A stretch of DNA of 64,000 bases. It comes from JACSRF01 sp963695505. Lineage in GTDB: Bacteria > Chloroflexota > Anaerolineae > Promineifilales > Promineifilaceae. The stretch covers positions 186,001-250,000 of the forward strand of contig CAVOGX010000006.1 in assembly GCA_963695505.1 (NCBI GenBank), written 5' to 3'. Under the pieces are notes generated by a model. The model had not been told where the DNA came from. It saw nothing but the letters and a program-made list of their open reading frames with translations, and searched no databases. Every line of letters begins with the position of its first letter. Position 1 is the stretch's first letter. This document shows positions 28,755 to 38,826 of the stretch, in pieces. The position numbers were made by a program, and so were the translations under genes.

Positions 28755-30287
28755 TTGAAAAAAGTATCATTAACCAAAACAACATTAAATAACAGTGTCT
28801 GGCAGTCAGGGCTACTACCGTTATCTTTCAGGGCGTGATGCAAATTGGCGTTATCGCCATCATGGCTCGCTTGCTTACCCCTGCAGACTTTGGTTTGATA
28901 GCGGTGGCGAATTTGGTTATTGGCTTCGCGGCAATGTTTACACGCTTCGGCCTGGCCAAAGCCATTGTCCAGAAGAAAAACTTGACCGAAGTGGATGTAA
29001 GAGTTGGGTTTACAACCTCAGTGGTGATGGCCTTGATTTTAACAACTCTTCTCTATTTGTTTGCGCCACTCATTGCTCAATTCTTTCGCAACCCTGATGT
29101 TGTTCCAGTCATGCGCGTGTTAAGTTTTTCCTTTGTATTATCCAACCTCGGGGTCATCTCTGAGGCGCTTCTCACCCGAAAACTCGCTTTTAAAAAGCTT
29201 TTTGGGGTGACTTTATGGACTTACGGTTTTGGGTATGCATTGGTTGGCGTTGTCCTGGCGTTGATGGGGTATGGGGTGTGGGCGATTGGTCTATGGCACT
29301 TTGGCCACCAAACTCGTGGAGAGTGCCGTTCTACTCATTCTCCAGCCACACCCCAAGCGACCCATTTTTCAACGAAAAGAATTGGGCGAACTCATTCATT
29401 ATGGTGGTGGCGTGACGCTATCAGCCTTGTTTAAGTATGTGGCGAATAATGGTGATTATTTCGTTATTGGGCGCTGGCTAGGGTCTGCTACTTTGGGAAT
29501 TTACCAACAAGCTTTCAATATCTTAGTTATCTTTGCCCGTTACCTCGGTGATGTTTTGGAAAGAGTATTATTCGCCACAGCATCTATTATCCAGGATGAA
29601 CAAGCCAGACTGACTCGCGCTTACGCGCTCTCTCTTAGTTTGATCAACCTTATCTTATTGCCGTTATCAACTTTCATGATTATTTTGGCTCCAGAAATTA
29701 TCCTGGTTTATTTGGGTGGACAGTGGACGGAAGCCATTGTACCGATGCAGATATTGTTAGTTGGGTTGACTTTTCGCAGCCAGTCGCGCATTTCTGACGC
29801 TTTTGCTCACGCAGTGGGCGAAGTGTATCAACCGGCTCTTCGCAAGGCCATCTTCGCGGTGACAATAATCGTGGGAAGTTTAATAGGCCAGTCCTGGGGA
29901 ATAATCGGCGTCTCTACAGCCGTGACGTTCGCTATGATTCTGGATTGCGTTCTTGTAGTGGAATTAGGGCTGCGCTTGACCCATACACCCCGCAAAGAAT
30001 ATGTACATAATATGCTGCCCGGAATCTATATGGGTGGATTGGCGCTATTGATTGGCTGGCTTATTGCCTCTTTGTTCCGTACCCTGTTTGATGGTTCATT
30101 CTGGATACTGCTGATGTCAGTTCTTGTTACAGGCATATTATTGGTCAGTTTTATCATATTGACTCCGGCTATTCTTGGGAAAAGCGGGCTTTGGTTTGCC
30201 GATGCGGTTGTGGGAATGTTGCCGGTGCGCTGGGCCACGAAATTGCGCGCCAGTTGGTGGGGGCGACGGGCCCTTTTAGCCAGGTGA
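28755..30287 (+). CDS. Second oligosaccharide flippase (lipopolysaccharide biosynthesis type), frameshifted
   Basis: TTG at 28755 gives LKKVSLTKTTLNNSVWQSG, then frame changes near 28806 and near 29300 join the pieces 28835-29434 and 29271-30287. The joined protein of about 500 residues has the WzxC-like pattern ARLLTPADFGLIAVANLV (first helix pair), LLTRKLAFKKLF and YVANNGDYFVIGRWLG. About 12-14 hydrophobic segments are visible. It starts a more AT-rich cassette with few ACGGCCGT sites. Confidence 0.8.
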
Positions 30288-30291
30288 CCAG

Positions 30292-31092
30292 GTGCATACC
30301 AAAATGATGACCCGAATGTCAGGCATGGCATATCTAGCTACGTTGCTCTTGTTGACCTTCAGCCTGTTTCCTCGGTTTGCACAAAACTACAAGCTGAATC
30401 GAGCTTATCTAAGGTTGGTAGATTATTTGCCGACAGATGCTACCTGGATAGAGCAAGCCCTATCCAGTCGTTCAGATAGCCACGCATCAAATGAAGTAGG
30501 CCAACTTTTCTTGCAAACCATATGGCCTGAGCCAAACACGCTGACTTTATCCGAGCTTCACACATCTCTCAATTTGTTCCAAACATTTTCGCTTATTAAC
30601 ATTCTGCGCCAAAGAGAGCAACTGGGAACGTTTTTTGACGCCTTGGCTTACATAAGTTTTGGAAAGGATTTGCAGGCGATAAATTCCTTGACCAATATGC
30701 AGGCTTCTAGCGTGTTGCTAGCCACCGGGCGTCTTTTAACGGAGGCAGAAGACCTAAATCGCGCTACGTATTATTTGGAAGCCTCCTTTGCTATCCAGCC
30801 AACCAGCTATCCGATTTTGCGACAGCTTGTTGATGTGTACCTGGCTGAAGAACGGTACTGCGATTTGCAACGGGTAGCCCAAATTGGCGTTGAAGTCTAT
30901 GATTCAGGTTTGTATTATTATTTTCTTGGTCGGGCGTATGAAGGATTAAAAGTGTGGGTTTTGGCTGCACAAGCTTATGAGGAAGCACTATCCCGAAGAC
31001 CTGGTTACGCCCCGTATGAACGTTTGCTTATCAGAGCCACACAACAGGGCCAAAAAAACAACACCGTTAATATTTATGATTGGTGTAAGTGA
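30292..31092 (+). CDS. Membrane-anchored TPR-like protein
   Basis: The protein of 266 residues has one N-terminal hydrophobic segment (about 12-28) and TPR-like helices in the C-terminal half (LNRATYYLEASFAIQPTSYP, YEGLKVWVLAAQAYEEALSR). GTG at 30292 or ATG at 30304 can start it. It lies between flippase and polymerase genes, five and 23 bases from each, so it is probably part of the same assembly machine. No enzymatic motif is seen. Confidence 0.65.
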   Translation: MHTKMMTRMSGMAYLATLLLLTFSLFPRFAQNYKLNRAYLRLVDYLPTDATWIEQALSSRSDSHASNEVGQLFLQTIWPEPNTLTLSELHTSLNLFQTFSLINILRQREQLGTFFDALAYISFGKDLQAINSLTNMQASSVLLATGRLLTEAEDLNRATYYLEASFAIQPTSYPILRQLVDVYLAEERYCDLQRVAQIGVEVYDSGLYYYFLGRAYEGLKVWVLAAQAYEEALSRRPGYAPYERLLIRATQQGQKNNTVNIYDWCK

Positions 31093-31115
31093 CGATTTGC
31101 GAAGGTAAATAAATC

Positions 31116-32681
31116 GTGAAACAAAATTCATCTATTATCAACAGGATACCATACATTATTTTTGGGATTATCCTTTTCCTCTTGGGCATGGTAGGCCAAA
31201 TTATTTCTGTTCCTACGTTAGTTTATTCCTTGCCCTTGGCTTTTGCATGCTTGGCCATGACCGTTATAACCCGTCGACCTCTCACGTTGTACCTAATTGA
31301 TGTATGGATATTCGCCTATCTTTATCTTTATGTGAGTGAGTATCTGTTGCAATACAACGATGTTCAAATGATGTTTTTTCGGGACACAGTCCATATGACT
31401 GAAGGCTTTATTGTGGCCTCATTTGGCGCTACGCTCGTTTGTTATGGACTGACTGTCCATCCACTAATTGCCAAATGGGTTCCTCCATCATGGAAAAATG
31501 ATGTGGGAGAAGTTAGCTTAGAACATCACGATAAGGCTAATCCCTCACATAATGTAATCGATGGGCGAGCTAATACAGTTGGAAAAACTCATAGAAATTA
31601 TCAACCAATTCGAACTAGAAGAACCCTCAGGGAAGATAATCTTTCACCCCCCATTATTATTTTTGTTTTCCTATTAGTCTTCGTTGTCTATTACTACATT
31701 TTCGAAGTGATAACCTTACAGCAATTACTTTATCTTGGCCGGGCTGGGCTGCAGACTCAAATTGAAGTTGGTTTGACAAGTGGGTTTCTCTCGTCGGCAG
31801 TGGTTACCTTCCCAGTGATGAGCGCCTTCCTATTAAGCCGTTACAAACTACCAATATTTTTGAAGGCTGTCTTGGTTGCCACCTCAATTCTGGCTATGGT
31901 AGCTATATTTGCTCGTGGTTCAAGGTCGCCGTTTGGGTTTCAGGTGATTGGTACCGCGTTTTTTGCCTTACAATCATTTAGGCTTTCTCGAAATAAGTTA
32001 TTGACACTCGGCGTTTTGTTCTTAGTCATTACATCTGTGCAGGCGATTATGCGGGCTTCAAGAATTTATGGGATTGGTAATGTGGAAGACATCAGTTTCT
32101 GGGAGATTGTTGCTAACCCGGAAAACCATTTAAGTAGCGAAGGCGTGCTAAGAGTTAATGCGTTGATTCATTCGGCACAAATCTATGAAAATCGTAGCGG
32201 GCTGCCCGAGAACCTTTTTATCTTTTATTGGTGGGTGCCGCGTCAGGTTTGGCAGGAAAAGCCAACTATGGCCGGATATTGGGTTGTCCGTGAATATACT
32301 TACGAACAAGTTAGTGATAATCATAGCGTGTCGGGCGGGTTTGCTATGCCAGCGCTAATTGATTTCGGCCCTATCGCTGGCGCGTTCTTTTCCATGGTGT
32401 ATGGCTTAGGTTTGGCTGTCTTTGAGACTTATACGTTAAGGTATCGTAACACATCTTCCCCACACGTTATTATGGTAGCTTTACTTTTCTTTGGCGTGTT
32501 TTTCATGATGCGTTCGCTTTTCACAAGTCTAATTTTTGTGATGACTGTGTTCTCAATTGTTATTTTTCCTTTGTTGATCTCGTTTAAGCTAGGTGAACCT
32601 CCCTTAATACTCAATCAAGTTCAAACGAATTCGCTTTCACAAGTTAAGAACCACCCTGGATGGAATCGTTACAAAAACTGA
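31116..32681 (+). CDS. Wzy-like oligosaccharide repeat unit polymerase
   Basis: An intact protein of 521 residues with a GTG start and about ten hydrophobic segments. It has a large hydrophilic loop near residues 125-180 and an ARGSRSPFG motif in the second half, typical of O-antigen polymerase-type proteins. It would join lipid-linked repeat units at the periplasmic face. It is not related by motif to the two Wzy_C/WaaL-type proteins at 7.3 and 15.5 kb. Confidence 0.75.
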   Translation: MKQNSSIINRIPYIIFGIILFLLGMVGQIISVPTLVYSLPLAFACLAMTVITRRPLTLYLIDVWIFAYLYLYVSEYLLQYNDVQMMFFRDTVHMTEGFIVASFGATLVCYGLTVHPLIAKWVPPSWKNDVGEVSLEHHDKANPSHNVIDGRANTVGKTHRNYQPIRTRRTLREDNLSPPIIIFVFLLVFVVYYYIFEVITLQQLLYLGRAGLQTQIEVGLTSGFLSSAVVTFPVMSAFLLSRYKLPIFLKAVLVATSILAMVAIFARGSRSPFGFQVIGTAFFALQSFRLSRNKLLTLGVLFLVITSVQAIMRASRIYGIGNVEDISFWEIVANPENHLSSEGVLRVNALIHSAQIYENRSGLPENLFIFYWWVPRQVWQEKPTMAGYWVVREYTYEQVSDNHSVSGGFAMPALIDFGPIAGAFFSMVYGLGLAVFETYTLRYRNTSSPHVIMVALLFFGVFFMMRSLFTSLIFVMTVFSIVIFPLLISFKLGEPPLILNQVQTNSLSQVKNHPGWNRYKN

Positions 32682-32684
32682 GAA

Positions 32685-33674
32685 ATGTCTGAACTTCACC
32701 TTAGTATTCTTGAACCAAATAACAGGGCTGATGTGGCAGCCATTTTACGCGCAGCATCAGTGGCGCATCACAAACCTGTGCAAATTATTGACTGGTTTGA
32801 ATGGAAGTTTTGGGGATCTCCTTTCGGCCCGGCGATCATGGCTTATGCTCAAACAGATGAAGGGGAAATTGCCGGTGCGGTGGCATTTGGTCGATACGAA
32901 TTAACATATAGTTCAGAAAATTTGAAAGCTGCGCTCTCCTATCAAACTTTTGTGCACCCCGATTTTCGCCGTTTGGGGCTGTTTACCAGGCTGTCGCAAT
33001 TGGCTATGGATGTGTGTCAGCAGCAGGGTATTCAAATCATGTTCAACTTCCCCAATGCTATGAGTTTGGGTGGTTTCAAAAATCAAGGGTGGGTTGAGGT
33101 TGATTGTGTGCGCTCATTTGTCAAGCCACTACACTGGGGGCGGGTCATCAGTCAATTTACCGTTGGCTTATGGTCAGCTCGGTTTAAGCCTGATGTCATT
33201 TCAGAGTTTGCTCCGAAAGATTACGCAGGTTTTGAAGAAAGCCTGCTCAACCTATCAAGCATACGCGCAGAAACAGTTTGGGCTCCTCATCGCACGCCTG
33301 AATATCTACATTGGCGCTACCATACATATCCCATGAACCGCTATATAACTGTCATAGATGATAATGGGTGGGCCATTCTCCGTACGGGTAAACGTGGCCG
33401 CTATTTTGAAGCGCAAGTGTTGGAACTTTTTCCGGTTAAAGGGGCGGAGGCGAAGTTTTTACGCTCTATCAGTCGGCAAATTCGCCAGAAATTCAATTGC
33501 GACATTATTTCCCTGACTATTTCCGAAGCACACCCTGTCTTCAATTCCGTTCGGCGGGCAGGATTTTTACCAATCCCTAATCATGTCAACTTCACATATA
33601 AACCTTTAGAAACCTGGATTACCACAGAGAATCGCTCTTGGGTCCTTACGGCAACAGAGTTCCATACATATTAA
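32685..33674 (+). CDS. GNAT family N-acetyltransferase
   Basis: The 329-residue protein has an acetyl-CoA-binding segment with SYQTFVHPDFRRLGLFTRLS (about residues 85-104; motif A, Q/R-x2-G/A variant) and FNFPNAMSLGGFKNQGW, followed by a less conserved second domain. Proteins of this size and pattern occur in EPS loci and may acetylate an amino sugar. It starts four bases after the polymerase stop. Intact. Confidence 0.75.
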   Translation: MSELHLSILEPNNRADVAAILRAASVAHHKPVQIIDWFEWKFWGSPFGPAIMAYAQTDEGEIAGAVAFGRYELTYSSENLKAALSYQTFVHPDFRRLGLFTRLSQLAMDVCQQQGIQIMFNFPNAMSLGGFKNQGWVEVDCVRSFVKPLHWGRVISQFTVGLWSARFKPDVISEFAPKDYAGFEESLLNLSSIRAETVWAPHRTPEYLHWRYHTYPMNRYITVIDDNGWAILRTGKRGRYFEAQVLELFPVKGAEAKFLRSISRQIRQKFNCDIISLTISEAHPVFNSVRRAGFLPIPNHVNFTYKPLETWITTENRSWVLTATEFHTY

Positions 33675-33703
33675 CTTCCGTCAGCCAACGTACTAATCCA
33701 CAA

Positions 33704-34547
33704 ATGGGCATTAAAACAACCGCTAGAAAATTGGCTTACAAAACCTTTTCCACCTTTTGGCCAAAAACCTGTTTGCCTCGGGTAATCTATTATCACAGTG
33801 TTCACCCTGACCAAAATTTACCGCGAAGGTTGTCACCGGACAAATTTCTGGCACAAATGCAATGGTTACAAAGGAACCAGTATGATATATGCACTTTCTC
33901 ACAGTTGGCACGGCGCGTCTATTCAGGGTTGGGGACGCAACAGTCTGTGGCTATCACTTTTGATGATGGTTATTTGGACAATTACGAGACGGCGCTGCCT
34001 ATCTTGCTAGATCATCAGATGAAAGCGACGTTTTTTGTGATCACAAACATGATTGGTGATTTACCTAAAAGCAGCGATGATGGAAAACGCCTGTGCCCCT
34101 CCAGACAAATGATGACAAAGCAACAGTTGCGCGAGATGCATAACTTAGGGATGGAGATTGGCAGTCATACACGTACCCATATCCACGTTCGCGATGAGCT
34201 TAGGCGCTCATACCACGCTGCCTGGAACGAGTTGGCCGGTTCACGCCAAGCCTTAGAAGATTTGCTTGGCAGCGAAGTTGAGAACCTTCTGTTATCCTAA
34301 TGGGCAGAAAGGCGTTTTTGACTGGGCGACGAAGAAGCTATTGCAAGATGCGGGGTACGATTATGCAGCCACGACCATTTGGGGCGTATTCGATTATCAA
34401 GCCGATCCTTTGGAAATCCCTCGCATCCGCATAAGACCGGATGATTCTCTGGTAGACTTTGAAAAGAAGCTTTCTGGGCAATATGATTTTATCCGCTGGA
34501 TTCATCAATCACGAGACGGTAGTCGAAGCTGGGCAGAGACAGAATAA
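33704..34547 (+). CDS. Polysaccharide deacetylase, one frameshift
   Basis: NodB-type carbohydrate esterase 4. The catalytic motifs ITFDDGYLDNY (metal Asp pair, about residues 84-94) and MEIGSHTRTH (His-x3-His) are present. Pieces 33638-34300 and 34266-34547 join near 34285, where FCYPNG follows. The ATG at 33704 (MGIKTTARKLAYKTF) is preferred over upstream starts that overlap the GNAT gene. The enzyme would remove N-acetyl groups from a polymer or lipid-linked glycan. No signal peptide is clear, so it may act in the cytoplasm. Confidence 0.82.
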
Positions 34548-34559
34548 CAAGGAAGATTT

Positions 34560-35327
34560 ATGGAGCGCATAAATTGGTTCATGCGTGGTGCTGCGCATTA
34601 CACGACAATGTGGATTGGTGCACGTTTTGGCAGGAAATTTCCCATGCATTTCGTGTGTGGTTATCCGCGGTCGGGAACAACCTGGTTTAGCGAATTATTA
34701 GCTGACTACTTAAACTTACCAAGACCCAATATGTATATTTTCCCTATTGGATTTGCCTCAGTTATTCATACTCACGTTCCTCCTAATCACCGTCTCAATG
34801 ATTGTTTTTATGTCGTACGTGATGGTCGTGACTCAATCGTCTCAGCTTATTTCAAAGCTATTGAACGTTTAAAAAACGGTACGCCAGATGTATATCGCAA
34901 CAAATTGTTAAGGGTATTCGACGATGATTTAGACAACATCGCTTACAACTTACCGGCATATATTAAATTCCGGTTTGAAGAAAAAGGGCAAAATTGGGGC
35001 ACTCATGTACTTGGATGGTTGCAAAAGGCGCAGAGATATCCTGAGCAAATTGTCATTGTAAAGTATGAGGGTATGCTTTCCGATCCCGAAGGTACCTTTA
35101 CAAAGGTGTTACAGGCAAAGTACGGAGATGTAGATAAAGATTTAGTTGCCGTTGCTGTGCAAAGACAACAATTCGACAGACAAAGGAAACGGCCGTCTGA
35201 CCAGCACCGCACATATATGCGCAAAGGTGTTGCGGGTGATTGGCAAAATTGGTTTACACCAGAATGTAATACTCTCTTTGAAAAGTATGCGGGGGATACC
35301 TTAAAAAAGGCGGGTTATAGCGAATGA
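34560..35327 (+). CDS. Sulfotransferase family protein
   Basis: The 255 residues carry the PAPS 5'-phosphosulfate loop FVCGYPRSGTTWFSELL (about 31-47) and the 3'-phosphate motif CFYVVRDGRDSIVSAYF (about 82-98). It would transfer sulfate from PAPS to a glycan hydroxyl. The stop overlaps the next ATG by four bases (ATGA). Intact. Sulfated EPS is thus a reasonable prediction for this cassette. Confidence 0.88.
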   Translation: MERINWFMRGAAHYTTMWIGARFGRKFPMHFVCGYPRSGTTWFSELLADYLNLPRPNMYIFPIGFASVIHTHVPPNHRLNDCFYVVRDGRDSIVSAYFKAIERLKNGTPDVYRNKLLRVFDDDLDNIAYNLPAYIKFRFEEKGQNWGTHVLGWLQKAQRYPEQIVIVKYEGMLSDPEGTFTKVLQAKYGDVDKDLVAVAVQRQQFDRQRKRPSDQHRTYMRKGVAGDWQNWFTPECNTLFEKYAGDTLKKAGYSE

Positions 35328-36182
35328 ACTCTGTAACATATTATGATCGTAAACGTTCACGCCCTATTGTGCCACACAAGGATGGATGTGATTTAGTTGA
35401 TTGGAACGAAGCATTTGAACAATATTCTTTTGCTAGACATCCTCAAGGATTTCCGATATTTCTTTCACCTACAGACCTTGAGCAATTTGACGAATACAAA
35501 GAATCGGACCCATATACTGTCGAATTAAACTATGAAAGCGATTTTCATCAAAGGCGTATCCAATGTACCCTAGATCTAATCACGCAAGTAGCCAATCATT
35601 TACCAGACAAACTCAGAATTCTTGATTTAGGTTGTGGTCAAGGACACATTACATCAAAAATTCATACCAACTTTCCAAATAGTGAAGTATTGGGTTTAGA
35701 TTATTCTGTTTCAGCTATTGAATATGCAGTTACTCATTACCCTAATATCGAGTTTGCCGTTGGGAACGCTTACAACCTGCCATATTCAGAGAATTATTTC
35801 GACATTGTTGTATGCAATAATATTTGGGAGCATGTGCCAGATCCTCTGCGCCTGTTGGACGAAATTAAGCGCGTGATCAAACCTGAACGATATTTGATTG
35901 TCTCTACTCCCAGCCGGTACAGATTTGGGAATCTTGTTAGAGTTTTACTAGGTAAACGCGTAGTCTTCATGTCAAAGCACCATGTCACCGAATATTCTGT
36001 AGGGCAAGTTGTTGAGCAAATGGAATTTGGCGGTTTTGATGAAATTCAAGTAGTCTCAAAAACTATTGGCACTTGGAAATCCCGCTTGGCGAAATTTCTC
36101 CCCTCTTTGGTAATATCTTTGGTTGGTTCATCATCAACTTGAATCTACCGTTTTCTTTTTAGCACGGCGCATCAAACGATAA
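35324..36182 (+). CDS. Class I SAM methyltransferase, frameshift at the C-terminus
   Basis: SAM motif I LRILDLGCGQGHITSKI (about residues 97-113), the LGLDYSVSAIEYA strand end, FDIVVCNNIWEHVPDP and IKPERYLIVSTPSRYR define a methyltransferase-11/12 type fold. The frame changes near 36130; in the other frame ESTVFFLARRIKR continues to TAA at 36182. It is coupled to the sulfotransferase by an ATGA overlap. The substrate is presumably a sugar. Confidence 0.8.
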
Positions 36183-36245
36183 TTCTTCTGGCTTTGGATC
36201 CAGTTTCCTTGGACGTTTGCTGCACGAAAACTCAAGAGTACTGAA

Positions 36246-37633
36246 ATGACCATCTATTCGATAGACAAACGTGAATCACAAATATATAAGTTTATGTCTT
36301 TGGCAACACGTCAGCCAGTAGAACGACAGGCACGTGACATTCGCGGACGTTTGAATTGGTCAATGGAAACACTTGAGCATTTTCGTTTGAATCGTTGTCG
36401 GAGTATTTTACACCACGCAGGTGCAAATGTACCTTATTATCGTCAGCTTTTTAGAGAGTCTAATTTCAAACCTGAAACATTTGCTACCTTCGCGCAACTT
36501 GAAGAAATACCCGTCTTAACGCGCCAGCATGTAAAGGATCAGTTTACTCCTTTGCAAGATCCATCGACTGACAAGCAATCTCTGCGTATTGTTAGTACAG
36601 GCGGAACTACCGGCAGCCCTGTGCGCTTGCTGGCAGACCTTGCCTCAGATTTAGAGCGAAAATTGGTAACGGGTAGCAGATGTATGCTCTGGCAGGGCGG
36701 CGATTAGGTACACCAACCTTACTAATAGCGGGCAGTCCAATTGATGCGCAAGCGTCGGAATTCTATGGTTAAGCGGATTAAAAATTATTTTTATAATGTG
36801 ACCGTTCGCTCGTCATTTAACTTAACGCCTGAATCTACTTCGCGGCTAATAGAGGAACTGGTGTCTAATAAATATGAAGTCGTGATCGCGTATGCGAGCG
36901 TCTTGGAATCTTGTTAGCTGACACCTGGTTAAAAAGGATTTAACCTACAGATACCAAAATTATTCCCAGCGCCCAAAGCCCGTTTCCAATGTTCAACGAG
37001 AGCGTTGGCAGAAGATTCTGACGCAAGGTGTGAAATTTACGGCTCCCGTGAGATGAATTCCATAGCCGGAGAATCATCTGACCATAACGGATTGGTGATC
37101 AATTCTGATATCTATCATGTAGAGATTACCGATAGTCCTAAGGAAGAGTATTGCCACCTGGTAATCCGGGCTTAATCACTATCACCAGCCTTTTGGATCG
37201 CGGTATGCCACTGATACGGTATCAACTAGGAGATATAGGCATACTTTCACAACCCGCCGGTGACATTGCTCCTAACTTTCCGCGTTTGCGTATAACGCAT
37301 GGTCGAATGTCTGACGTGATCTGTTGCCCCAGTGGGAAAATGTTACCCGGTGAATTCTTCCCACACCTGCTCAAAGAAATAGCAGATCATGTTGAACGTT
37401 TTCAAGTAATACAGGAAAGGATTGATCGCATTGTTGTTCGGGTGCAACCACGCTCCACCTGGATTCCAGAATACGTTCAATATCTCCAAGATAAGATAAG
37501 CAAGCAGATAGATGAAGAAATGCAAATTGATATTGAAGTTGTAGAGAAAATTGAGGTGTCGGCCTCTGGTAAATTTAGAATGACGATAAATCGCATTCCT
37601 CCAGAAGAGAGGCCGTGGGCTTTGAGCGAATGA
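36246..37633 (+). pseudogene. CapK/PaaK-like adenylate-forming protein, heavily frameshifted
   Basis: The head (36246-36707) has CRSILHHAGANVPYYRQLF and the ATP loop VSTGGTTGSPVRLL, both typical of the phenylacetate-CoA ligase/CapK family. The middle is broken, but FYGSRE (near 37040) is readable. The tail (37151-37633) carries GDIG, the RITHGRMSD hinge and the GKFRMTINRI lysine motif. Full length would be about 460 residues. CapK-like proteins occur in many EPS loci; their reaction there is not known. Confidence 0.7.
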
Positions 37634-37673
37634 TTGAATCTACAGCAATGCAGATGGAAAGCGGTTTAATAAT

Positions 37674-38816
37674 ATGCGCGTAGGAGTAGATGCGTCTAAC
37701 TTACGGACAGGGGGAGGGGTGACACACCTAATTGAATTTCTCCAAGCTGCCTGTCCAGAAAAGCATGGGGTCCAGCAAATTATTGTTTGGGGCGGAGACG
37801 CTACGTTAGCCCGAATAGCTGATCAACCCTGGTTAAAAAAAATTCAAGATCCCTCGTTGGAACAATCTTTACCTGTTCGTTTGTATTGGCAAGAGTTTCA
37901 ACTTAATCGATTAGCGCGTTCGTTTGGTTGCGATGCGCTTTTTGTTCCCGGTGGCTCATATAGAGGTGGGTTTCGGCAGTTTGTTACCATGTCTCGCAAC
38001 ATGCTCCCTTTTGAGCGTCGGGAGTATCAACGGTTCGGTTTTTCTGGTAACACACTGCGTTACGTCTTATTGCGCCAATCACAATTGGCAACATTTCGCA
38101 AGGCAAGCGGACTGATCTTTTTATCGGACTATGCTCGAACCACCATTCTCCCACATCTAAACAGCCGTAACATCGCTAGCATAACCATCCCACACGGTGT
38201 TGATGAAAGTTTCCGCTGTGAACCGCGAAAACAGAAGGAGTTAGGGACGTATTCAGAGCAACGGCCGTTTCGCCTACTTTATGTTTCGATTATCAATCTA
38301 TATAAACATCAGTGGCACGTAGCAGAAGCTGTCGGTCAGTTAAGGGCAGAGGGCTTCCCAATAGCCATTGACTTTATTGGTCCAGCCTATAAGCTTGCTC
38401 TCCAACGTTTGCAAAAAGCGCAAAACCGATGGGATCCTACCGGCGAATTTATTCGCTATGTGGGACCAGTACCATATCAGGAATTACCGGGGCACTATCA
38501 TCGGGCCGACGGTTTTGTTTTTGCCTCCAGTTGTGAAAATATGCCCAATATCTTGTTAGAAGCAATGGCCTCCGGCTTACCCATAGCCTGTTCTAATCGC
38601 GGCCCCATGCCGGAGATGTTAGGGGATGCCGGGTTATATTTTGATCCTGAAAACCCTGCGCTAATTACTGATGCTTTGCGCAAGTTATTAACCAATGCTG
38701 ATTTGCGCCAGCAAATCGCCTGGAAAGCTTACAGCCAGGCGCAAAATTACTCCTGGCAGCGCTGCGCCGATGAGACCTTTGCCTTTTTAGCGCAGGTTGC
38801 CAGCAACACACCATAG
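37674..38816 (+). CDS. GT4-type glycosyltransferase
   Basis: The intact 380-residue GT-B protein starts MRVGVDASNLRTGGGVTHL, a frequent GT4 head. The C-terminal domain has RLLYVSIINLYKHQWHVAEA, FVFASSCENMPNILLEAMAS (E-x7-E loop) and LPIACSNRGPMPEML. It would use an activated sugar donor in the cytoplasm. It starts 40 bases after the CapK-like gene and ends 10 bases before the two-domain oxidoreductase. Confidence 0.88.
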   Translation: MRVGVDASNLRTGGGVTHLIEFLQAACPEKHGVQQIIVWGGDATLARIADQPWLKKIQDPSLEQSLPVRLYWQEFQLNRLARSFGCDALFVPGGSYRGGFRQFVTMSRNMLPFERREYQRFGFSGNTLRYVLLRQSQLATFRKASGLIFLSDYARTTILPHLNSRNIASITIPHGVDESFRCEPRKQKELGTYSEQRPFRLLYVSIINLYKHQWHVAEAVGQLRAEGFPIAIDFIGPAYKLALQRLQKAQNRWDPTGEFIRYVGPVPYQELPGHYHRADGFVFASSCENMPNILLEAMASGLPIACSNRGPMPEMLGDAGLYFDPENPALITDALRKLLTNADLRQQIAWKAYSQAQNYSWQRCADETFAFLAQVASNTP

Positions 38817-38826
38817 AAGCCAACTC

